Shown here: positions 41,154 to 47,146 of the stretch, in pieces
Numbering within the stretch: position 1 is the stretch's first letter
How the letters are laid out: the number at the start of each line of letters is the position of its first letter
Origin: Eubacteriales bacterium
GTDB lineage: Bacteria; Bacillota; Clostridia; Christensenellales; UMGS416
NCBI GenBank assembly: GCA_028693155.1
Contig: JAQUVY010000008.1
Span: 1-47,146 of the forward strand
Reading direction: 5' to 3'
Length of the DNA: 47,146 bases
Translations under genes and position numbers: made by a program
Notes under the pieces: model-generated
The model's database searches: none
Told to the model about the DNA's origin: nothing
Seen by the model: only the letters and a program-made list of their open reading frames with translations

Positions 41154-42323
41154 ATGCCCAGATTTACCCTGCCCCGGGACCTGTACTTCGGTCCGGGCGC
41201 CATCCAGGAACTGAAAAATCTCAAGGGCGCCAAACGCGCCATGATCCTGACCGGCGGAAGTTCCATGAAAAAGGGCGGCTTTCTGCAAAAGGTGCAGGCC
41301 GCTATGGAGGGCATCGGCGCCCAGGTATCCCTGTTTGAAGGGATCGAGCCCGATCCGTCCATCGAGACGGTGTACCGCGGGGCGCAGGCCATGCAGGAGT
41401 TCCAACCCGACGTCATCATCGCCATCGGCGGGGGCTCACCTCTGGACGCCGCCAAGGCCATGTGGGTGTTTTATGAATACCCGGAAAAGAGCTTTGAGGA
41501 CATCAAAACGCCCTTTACCATGCCCAAGCTGCGGCAAAAGGCCATTTTTGTGGCCATTCCGTCCACCAGCGGCACAGCCAGCGAGGTGACGGCTTTCTCG
41601 GTGATCACCGATTATTCCACCAACATCAAATATCCTCTGGCCGACTTTGAAATTACGCCGGACATCGCCATTTTGGACACGGACATTCCGCTGACCATGC
41701 CCAAGACGCTGACCGCGCACACCGGCATGGACGCGCTTACCCACGCCATTGAGGCCTATGTGGCCACGGCGCACAGCGAGTTTTCCGACGCGCTGGCCAT
41801 CAAGGCCATTACCGATATTTATGACTGTATCCTGCCCTCCTACCATGGGGACGCCCAGGCGAGGGGGAAAATGCACATCGCCCAGTGCATGGCGGGCATG
41901 GCCTTTTCCAACGCGCTGCTGGGGATCGCCCACAGCCTGGCGCACAAGACCGGTGCCATGTTCGGCATTCCCCACGGCTGCTGCAACGCCGTGCTGCTGC
42001 CGGCAGTCATTCAATATAACGCGCCCGCGTGCCCGCAGCGCTATGCCGCCATCGCCCGGGCAATGGGGCTGTACGGCGGCAGCGACCGCCAGCTGGTGAA
42101 CGCGCTGGTGGACGCCGTGCGCGCCCTCAACGCCAAGCTGGACATCGCCCCGACCTATGCCGCCAACGGCGTGACCCCTGAGCGCTTTGACGCGTGCGCC
42201 GATGAGATCGCCCGCAACGCCGTGGCCGACCCCTGCACCGCCTCCAATCCCAGGCCCATTGCGGAGGCGGCGATGAAGCGCGTGCTGACCTGCGCATACA
42301 CCGGGGAAGACATTTATTTCTGA
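41154..42323 (+). CDS. Iron-containing alcohol dehydrogenase
   Basis: 389 residues of the type III (Fe-dependent) ADH family; reduces aldehydes or ketones with NAD(P)H. The metal ligands are all present with the FucO spacing: Asp193 and His197 (GMDALTHAIEAY), His260 (GIAHSLAH) and His274 (GIPHGCCNAV). The NAD loop is IGGGSPLDAAKAM near residue 92, and PSTSGTASEVT is conserved. GGGAGG precedes ATG 41154. Fits butanol/ethanol-type fermentation, but the natural substrate is not known. Confidence 0.94.
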   Translation: MPRFTLPRDLYFGPGAIQELKNLKGAKRAMILTGGSSMKKGGFLQKVQAAMEGIGAQVSLFEGIEPDPSIETVYRGAQAMQEFQPDVIIAIGGGSPLDAAKAMWVFYEYPEKSFEDIKTPFTMPKLRQKAIFVAIPSTSGTASEVTAFSVITDYSTNIKYPLADFEITPDIAILDTDIPLTMPKTLTAHTGMDALTHAIEAYVATAHSEFSDALAIKAITDIYDCILPSYHGDAQARGKMHIAQCMAGMAFSNALLGIAHSLAHKTGAMFGIPHGCCNAVLLPAVIQYNAPACPQRYAAIARAMGLYGGSDRQLVNALVDAVRALNAKLDIAPTYAANGVTPERFDACADEIARNAVADPCTASNPRPIAEAAMKRVLTCAYTGEDIYF

Positions 42324-42328
42324 ACAAC

Positions 42329-42357
42329 TTGACCCGGCGCGTATCCTTTGGTATAGT
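42329..42357 (+). promoter_or_regulatory. Promoter of the nfnAB-like operon
   Basis: TTGACC (42329-42334), 17-bp spacer, TATAGT (42352-42357). Confidence 0.8.
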
Positions 42358-42423
42358 AATTCATTAAAGGAAAAGACCGCGCAGGCGGTTTTTTCCATCT
42401 GTAGTACGGAAAGGAATGGAAGC

Positions 42424-43266
42424 ATGTACGAAATCGTGCGCAAGCAGCGCCTGAATCCCACGGTGACGCTGATGCAGATTGACGCGCCGCTGGTAGCAAA
42501 GAAGGCGCAGCCCGGGCAGTTTATCATTTTGCGGGCAGAGCAGGAGGGGGAGCGCATTCCGCTCACGGTGGCCGATTATGACCGCCAGGCGGGCACCGTG
42601 ACCATCATTTATCAGATCGTAGGCGCGACCACGCAGAAGCTGGACGCGCTGGAGGTGGGCGACAGCCTCACCGATTTTGTGGGGCCGCTGGGCGTGCCCA
42701 CCCATACCGAGGGCTTGAAAAAAGTGGCGGTGGTGGGCGGCGGCGTAGGCTGCGCCATCGCCTACCCCGTGGCAAAGAAGCTGCACGAGCAGGGCTGCCA
42801 GGTGCATTCCATCGTGGGCTTCCGCAGCCGTGAGCTGGTCATTTTGGAGGATGAATTTAAGGCGGCCAGCGATGTGCTGCGCATGATGACCGACGACGGC
42901 AGCTACGGCGAAAAGGGCTTGGTGACCAACGCCCTCAAAGCGCTTATCGACGCCGGAGAAAAATACGATGAGGTCATTGCCATCGGGCCGCTGATTATGA
43001 TGAAGTTTGTCTGCAAGCTGACCAAAGAGTACGGGATCAAGACCATGGTCAGCATGAACCCCATCATGATAGACGGCACGGGCATGTGCGGCTGCTGCCG
43101 GCTGACCGTGGGCGGCGAAACCAAGTTTGCCTGCGTGGACGGCCCGGATTTTGACGGACATCTGGTGGACTTTGACGAGACGATGGAGCGCGCCGCCATG
43201 TATCGCGACTTTGAGCGCAGCCAGCATGAGCACGCGTGCAACCTGCTCAAGAAGGGGGAGGAATAA
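42424..43266 (+). CDS. nfnA: NfnA-like FAD/NAD-binding ferredoxin-NADP reductase subunit
   Basis: 280 residues. N-terminal FAD-binding barrel (KKAQPGQFIIL, RIPLTVADYD), NAD(P)-binding domain with VAVVGGGVGCAIAYPVAKKL, and a C-terminal [2Fe-2S] Cys cluster GTGMCGCCRLTVGGETKFAC, as in the small subunit of NADH-dependent ferredoxin:NADP oxidoreductase and sulfide dehydrogenase. With NfnB it can bifurcate electrons between NADPH, NAD and ferredoxin. ATG 42424 follows AAGGAA. The partner gene begins 3 bases after its stop. Confidence 0.92.
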   Translation: MYEIVRKQRLNPTVTLMQIDAPLVAKKAQPGQFIILRAEQEGERIPLTVADYDRQAGTVTIIYQIVGATTQKLDALEVGDSLTDFVGPLGVPTHTEGLKKVAVVGGGVGCAIAYPVAKKLHEQGCQVHSIVGFRSRELVILEDEFKAASDVLRMMTDDGSYGEKGLVTNALKALIDAGEKYDEVIAIGPLIMMKFVCKLTKEYGIKTMVSMNPIMIDGTGMCGCCRLTVGGETKFACVDGPDFDGHLVDFDETMERAAMYRDFERSQHEHACNLLKKGEE

Positions 43267-43269
43267 GCC

Positions 43270-44658
43270 ATGTCGAACATGAAGCAGACCAAGAACCCCA
43301 TGCCGGTGCAGGACGCGGCTGTGCGCAGCCATAACTTTGAGGAAGTGGCTCTGGGCTATACGGCCGAAATGGCGGCCGACGAGGCGCAGCGCTGCCTGAA
43401 CTGCAAAAACAAGCCCTGCGTCAGCGGCTGCCCGGTTGCCATTGACATTCCTGGCTTTATCACCCGCGTGAAGGAAAACGACATTCAAGGCGCTTATGAT
43501 GTGATTTCCCTGTCCAGCTCGCTGCCCGCCGTGTGCGGCCGGGTTTGCCCGCAGGAGCATCAGTGCGAGGCCAAGTGCGTGCGGGGCATCAAGGGCGAGC
43601 CGGTGGGCATCGGCCGGTTGGAGCGTTATGTGGCCGATTATCACATGGCGCACGAGGAATGCGCAAGCGAGCCAGCGACGGCCAACGGCCATCGGGTGGC
43701 GGTGATCGGCGCGGGGCCGGCGGGCTTGACCTGCGCGGGCGATTTGGCCAAGCGCGGCTATGCGGTGACGGTTTTTGAGGCGCTGCATCTGGCCGGCGGC
43801 GTGCTGGTTTATGGCATTCCCGAGTTCCGCTTGCCCAAGGATATCGTTCGTCGCGAGATCGACCATCTCAAGGCGCTGGGCGTGGATGTGCGCACGAACA
43901 TGGTCATCGGCAAAGTTCTGTCGGTGGACGAGCTGTTTGACGACGGCTTTGAGGCCGTTTTTATCGGCACGGGCGCGGGGCTGCCCCGCTTTATGAACAT
44001 TCCCGGCGAAAACCTGCGCGGCGTTTACTCGGCCAACGAGTTCCTGACCCGCGTGAACCTGATGAAAGCCTATCGCGAAGGCAGCGCCACCCCCATTCAG
44101 CACGCCCAAAAGGTGGCGGTGGTGGGCGGCGGCAACGTGGCCATGGACGCCGCGCGCTGCGCCAAGCGGCTGGGCGCACAGGAGGTGTCCGTCGTTTATC
44201 GCCGCTCCATGACCGAGCTGCCCGCCCGTAAGGAAGAGGTGGAGCACGCCATGGAGGAGGGCATCGTCTTTAAGACGCTGACCAATCCCACCGCCATTGT
44301 GGGGGATGCCCATAAGCAGGTGACGGGCATGACCTGCGTGGAGATGGAGCTGGGGGAGCCGGATGAATCGGGTCGCCGCCGTCCGGTGGTCAAGGCCGGT
44401 TCGGAATTCACCATGGAGGTGGACTGCGTCATCATGGCCATCGGCACATCGCCCAACCCGCTGATCCGCACCACCACGCCGGGGCTGGAAACCAACCGGC
44501 ACGGCTGCATCGTGACCCAGGGCGAGGACGGAGAGACCACACGCCGGGGTGTCTATGCCGGCGGAGACGCGGTGACCGGTGCGGCCACGGTGATCCTGGC
44601 CATGGGCGCAGGGAAGGACGCGGCTAAGGCCATCCATGAATACCTGAGCAAGGAATAA
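43270..44658 (+). CDS. nfnB: NfnB-like / GltA-type NADPH-binding flavoprotein
   Basis: 462 residues, the large subunit. Two N-terminal Fe-S clusters (RCLNCKNKPCVSGCPVAIDIPGF, CGRVCPQEHQCEAKCV), FAD motif GAGPAGLTCAGDLAKRGYAV near residue 142, NADP motif VVGGGNVAMDAARCAKRLG near residue 280, and YAGGDAVTGAATVILAMGAGK at the end. The same fold occurs in glutamate synthase small subunits, but adjacency to nfnA favours the transhydrogenase role. ATG 43270 follows GGGGAGGAA. Terminator downstream. Confidence 0.92.
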   Translation: MSNMKQTKNPMPVQDAAVRSHNFEEVALGYTAEMAADEAQRCLNCKNKPCVSGCPVAIDIPGFITRVKENDIQGAYDVISLSSSLPAVCGRVCPQEHQCEAKCVRGIKGEPVGIGRLERYVADYHMAHEECASEPATANGHRVAVIGAGPAGLTCAGDLAKRGYAVTVFEALHLAGGVLVYGIPEFRLPKDIVRREIDHLKALGVDVRTNMVIGKVLSVDELFDDGFEAVFIGTGAGLPRFMNIPGENLRGVYSANEFLTRVNLMKAYREGSATPIQHAQKVAVVGGGNVAMDAARCAKRLGAQEVSVVYRRSMTELPARKEEVEHAMEEGIVFKTLTNPTAIVGDAHKQVTGMTCVEMELGEPDESGRRRPVVKAGSEFTMEVDCVIMAIGTSPNPLIRTTTPGLETNRHGCIVTQGEDGETTRRGVYAGGDAVTGAATVILAMGAGKDAAKAIHEYLSKE

Positions 44659-44670
44659 AGCGCATAACGC

Positions 44671-44706
44671 AAAGAGCTCCGAACGGCGAGGTTCGGAGCT
44701 CTTTTT
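44671..44706. terminator. Bidirectional terminator after nfnB
   Basis: AAAGAGCTCCGAAC pairs perfectly with GTTCGGAGCTCTTT around six bases; T run on the plus strand. Confidence 0.9.
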
Positions 44707-44747
44707 ATGCGCAGGCGGCAAAGCTAGCACTTTGAGAGGGCACCGGT

Positions 44748-45653
44748 TCAACGGGAGACCTCGGCGGCTGTTTCCAAAAGCGGGGAAAGCATGGAAACAA
44801 AGGCCGAGGCGGCGGGGGAAAGCGACGCGCGAGCCGAATGGCACAGCGCCAGATGCCTGTGGGGGATGGGCGGCTCCAGCGCCAGCTCTACCAGAGAGCC
44901 TTCCTGAAGCTCCTTTTGGGCAAACTCCCGAATGACGCAGGACACGCCCAGCCCAACGCGGGCAAAGTCCAGCAGCAGGGCGTGGGCCCCCAGCTCGGTT
45001 TCGGGCGCGAGGCTCAGCCCCTGCCGCGCGAACCACGCGTCCACGTAGTGCCGGCTGTTGGAGAGGTTTTCCAACATGATCAGGCGGCAGCGCTGCAGCC
45101 CCTCAGGGGTGACCGCGCCATGGAACTCTGCGGCCACCTCGGGGGAGGCCACGAAAACGTCGTGTACCTCCAGGCAGGGCAGAAAGGTCACATCCCGATC
45201 GAGCAGCGGCAGATTGACAAACCCCAGCTCGACTTCTCCGCTGTGCAGCAGCGTCAGAATGTCCGGGCTGGTTTTGTTCATCACCCGCAGGCGGATGTGC
45301 GGATAGGTGGCGTGAAAGCGATCCAGGCAGGGCAGCAGCAGCTTCTCCGCCACGGTGTCCGACGCGGCCAGGGAGAGCAGCCCCTCCTCCAGCGAGCGCA
45401 GCTTCTCCACCTGGCGCTGCCCGGCTTCCAGCGCCTCCATGGCCTGCTTCACATGGCTCAGCAGTGCCCGACCCTCGGCGGTGAGCGCTACGCCCCGGGG
45501 CAGCCGCGCGAACAGCGCCGCCCCCAGCTCGTCCTCCAGCAGCGACATGCTCTGGCTGACTGCGCTTTGGGTCACAAACAGCGCCTGCGCCGCGGCGCTG
45601 AAGCTGCCTCGGCAGGCCACTTCATAAAAAATTCGGTACCGCTCCAAGTTCAT
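44748..45653 (-). CDS. LysR-family transcriptional regulator
   Basis: 301 residues. N-terminal helix-turn-helix GSFSAAAQALFVTQSAVSQSMSLLEDELGAALFARLPRG in the standard LysR pattern, then a periplasmic-binding-like effector domain (SDTVAEKLLLPCL, EVELGFVNLPLL). Effector unknown. ATG 45653 is chosen since GGAGGT lies seven bases upstream; 45659 is also in frame. Divergent from the F420-ligase-family gene, which it probably controls. Confidence 0.92.
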   Translation of the reverse strand: MNLERYRIFYEVACRGSFSAAAQALFVTQSAVSQSMSLLEDELGAALFARLPRGVALTAEGRALLSHVKQAMEALEAGQRQVEKLRSLEEGLLSLAASDTVAEKLLLPCLDRFHATYPHIRLRVMNKTSPDILTLLHSGEVELGFVNLPLLDRDVTFLPCLEVHDVFVASPEVAAEFHGAVTPEGLQRCRLIMLENLSNSRHYVDAWFARQGLSLAPETELGAHALLLDFARVGLGVSCVIREFAQKELQEGSLVELALEPPIPHRHLALCHSARASLSPAASAFVSMLSPLLETAAEVSR

Positions 45654-45678
45654 AGACATTACCTCCGCTTATGGAAAA

Positions 45679-45704
45679 CATAAAATATAATCATTTTACT
45701 TATG
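45679..45704. promoter_or_regulatory. Possible LysR binding dyad
   Basis: CATAA (45679-45683) and TTATG (45700-45704) form a 5-bp dyad with an AT-rich middle in the divergent region, partly overlapping the plus-strand -35 at 45695-45700. Confidence 0.4.
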
Positions 45705-45723
45705 CCTTGTGTGAGTATATGAT
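45695..45723 (+). promoter_or_regulatory. Promoter of the F420-ligase-family gene
   Basis: TTTACT (45695-45700), 17-bp spacer, TATGAT (45718-45723), 43 bp before the start codon. Confidence 0.6.
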
Positions 45724-45765
45724 AAGAGCGAGAAAAAGACAAGCTGTCTTGAAGGAGGGCTTTCC

Positions 45766-46956
45766 ATGCCATCTTTATCCGGTACCATTGCGCGCGGGGT
45801 GCGCGCGCCCATCATCCGCCAGGGTGACGATCTGGTAAGCATTGTAGCCGATTCGGTGGCACAGGCCGCCGTGGAAGAACATTTTGAGCTGTATGACCGC
45901 GACGTGGTGGGCATCACCGAGGCCGTGGTGGCTCGCGCGCAGGGCAATTATGCCACGGTGGATCAAATCGCCCAGGATATTCGCGCCAAGTATCCCGACG
46001 GCGAGGTGGGCGTGCTGTTTCCCATCCTCAGCCGCAACCGCTTTGCCATGTGCCTCAAGGGCATCGCCCGGGGCGCAAAGCGCGTGGTCATTCAGCTGAG
46101 CTATCCCTCCGACGAGGTGGGCAACCATCTGGTCGATTTGGATGAGGTGGACGAAAAGGGCTTGGATCCCTACCGTGACGTGCTGGATGAAACCCGCTAT
46201 CGCGAGCTGTTCGGCATACGCTTGCATCCCTTTACCGGGGTGGATTATGTGCAGTATTACGGAGATCTGGTGCGCAAAGAGGGTGCGCAGTGCGACTTCC
46301 TGTTTGCCAACGCGCCCACGGCGCTGTTACAGGCCACGAAAAATGTGTTGTGCTGCGACATTCATACCCGCGCCCGCTCCAAACGGCTGAACAAGGCGGC
46401 CGGCGCGGCCATCGTGTATGGGCTGGACGAGATCCTCACCGCGCCCGTGCAGGGCAGCGGCTACAACGCCGATTTCGGTCTGCTGGGCTCCAACAAGGCC
46501 ACCGAGGAGAGCGTGAAGCTTTTCCCGCGGGGCTGCAGCGAGTTTGTGGAGGCTGTGCAGCAGGAGCTGAAGGCGCGCACCGGAAAGACGCTGGAGGTCA
46601 TGGTATACGGCGACGGCGCCTTCCGCGACCCGGTGGGCAAGATCTGGGAGCTGGCCGATCCGGTGGTCTCCCCGGGCTATACCAAGGGCTTGGAGGGCAC
46701 GCCCAACGAGCTGAAGCTCAAATATCTGGCGGACAACCAGTTTGCCGGGCTGTCCGGCGAAGCGCTGAAGGCGGCCATTTCACAGGAGATCCGCAACAAG
46801 GACGCCCAGCTCAAGGGCACCATGGCCACCGAGGGCACCACGCCCCGGCGGTATACCGACCTGCTGGGTTCGCTGTGCGACCTGACCTCGGGCAGCGGGG
46901 ATAAGGGCACGCCCATCGTGCTGGTGCAGCGGTATTTCACCAACTACACCGACTGA
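45766..46956 (+). CDS. Coenzyme F420-0:L-glutamate ligase (CofE)-family protein
   Basis: 396 residues. The N-terminal half matches the CofE fold: GVRAPIIRQGDDLVSIVADSV, then DRDVVGITEAVVARAQGN, the metal/GTP-site region of F420 ligases, and later GSGYNADFGLLGSNKATEESVKLFP. CofE forms gamma-glutamyl bonds on F420-0, but Clostridia of this type are not known to make F420 and no other cof gene is in the window, so the real acceptor is probably another carboxylate (inference). GGAGG upstream of ATG 45766. Divergent from LysR. Confidence 0.8.
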   Translation: MPSLSGTIARGVRAPIIRQGDDLVSIVADSVAQAAVEEHFELYDRDVVGITEAVVARAQGNYATVDQIAQDIRAKYPDGEVGVLFPILSRNRFAMCLKGIARGAKRVVIQLSYPSDEVGNHLVDLDEVDEKGLDPYRDVLDETRYRELFGIRLHPFTGVDYVQYYGDLVRKEGAQCDFLFANAPTALLQATKNVLCCDIHTRARSKRLNKAAGAAIVYGLDEILTAPVQGSGYNADFGLLGSNKATEESVKLFPRGCSEFVEAVQQELKARTGKTLEVMVYGDGAFRDPVGKIWELADPVVSPGYTKGLEGTPNELKLKYLADNQFAGLSGEALKAAISQEIRNKDAQLKGTMATEGTTPRRYTDLLGSLCDLTSGSGDKGTPIVLVQRYFTNYTD

Positions 46957-47033
46957 TATCCGCCGCGAAAACCCGGCCTCACCGCCGGGACACGGCACGC
47001 AGCGCCATAAAAAAGCACCCGCCTAAAGACAAG
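46957..47033. other. Short intergenic hairpin region
   Basis: CCCGGC (46972-46977) pairs with GCCGGG (46984-46989); no T run follows directly, so it is at best a weak terminator. Otherwise nothing is seen here. Confidence 0.4.
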
Positions 47034-47146
47034 TGAAGTGACCCCAAAAAGTTGGACAAATATTTTTATTAAGCAACCGAGAGGGCTTGTTGTCTGTGAA
47101 TTGCAGGTGGCAAGCCCTTTAGCTTTGCCTTGCTACGGCGGTTGTT
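47034..47146 (-). mobile_element. Right end of an IS3-family insertion sequence (partial)
   Basis: TGAAGTGACCCCAAAAAGTT at 47034 and the following GGAC have the form of IS3/IS150-type terminal inverted repeats. The minus strand then enters the transposase C-terminus. The rest lies beyond the window, so direct repeats cannot be checked. Confidence 0.8.
47069..47146 (-). CDS. IS3-family transposase OrfB, C-terminal fragment
   Basis: The last 25 codons before a TAA are visible and read NNRRSKAKLKGLPPAIHRQQ followed by ALSVA, the standard closing segment of the IS3-family integrase-core (rve) transposase. The gene enters from the right edge. It ends about 35 bases before the element's terminal repeat. 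Confidence 0.85.
   Translation of the reverse strand, partial: NNRRSKAKLKGLPPAIHRQQALSVA

Noticed and set aside
42364-45036. An 890-codon open frame on the minus strand
   Set aside because: It covers nfnA and nfnB, both firmly identified, and reads as His/Ala/Gly/Arg-rich shadow sequence.

Overview
The window looks like a chromosomal segment of a GC-rich anaerobic Clostridia-type Bacillota, most likely a gut Oscillospirales or Christensenellales relative (inference). Supporting signs are Shine-Dalgarno-rich starts with frequent TTG/GTG codons, a glycyl-radical enzyme with its activase, an NfnAB-type transhydrogenase pair, group II ECF transporter genes, a ywlC-ywlE pair and an amino-acid ABC system of clostridial type. 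Most genes are GC-rich. Two stretches, about 23.0-26.2 kb and 30.7-32.9 kb, are visibly more AT-rich and hold lipoproteins, unknown genes and decayed genes.

Layout. 0-8 kb: partial GNAT, MFS transporter plus PHP-domain protein, a MATE exporter divergent from its MarR regulator, a second GNAT, and an 814-residue four-domain CoA-disulfide reductase/rhodanese/TusA/DsrE protein. 8-13.7 kb (minus strand): LacI regulator, glycyl-radical activase, unassigned glycyl-radical enzyme and a GH127-like beta-L-arabinofuranosidase, with a recognisable promoter and LacI-type operator. 13.8-21.4 kb: a small two-repeat protein, then housekeeping genes (Sua5/YwlC, YwlE-like arginine phosphatase, MnmA, RarA, TldD, PmbA) and tRNA-Val(CAC). 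21.7-26.8 kb: a membrane-anchored LuxR-type regulator, a small protein, two lipoproteins and a double zinc-ribbon protein. 26.8-30.7 kb: an ECF transporter operon (A1, A2, T, S) plus a methyltransferase, preceded by a leader containing an intrinsic terminator. 30.7-32.5 kb: an AT-rich islet with a DUF4417-like pseudogene, a possible nuclease/partner pair, a DUF4275-like gene and tRNA-Asn(GTT). 33-36 kb: hybrid histidine kinase plus separate HPt protein. 36-38.4 kb: an amino-acid ABC transporter whose binding protein appears circularly permuted. 38.4-47 kb: exonuclease III, D-lactate dehydrogenase-like enzyme, cytidylate-kinase-like protein, iron alcohol dehydrogenase, NfnAB-like pair, LysR and a divergent F420-ligase-family protein, then the end of an IS3-family element cut by the window edge.

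How the genes work together. The sugar hydrolase and the radical enzyme probably release and then transform a plant-glycan or glycoside-derived substrate under LacI control. D-lactate dehydrogenase, alcohol dehydrogenase and NfnAB fit fermentative redox balancing. The kinase/HPt pair lacks a nearby output regulator and must signal elsewhere. The most unusual item is the permuted binding lipoprotein at 36036-36875. Next are the unassigned radical-enzyme locus and the terminator-bearing leader of the ECF operon. All functional calls come from reading motifs; no database search was run.
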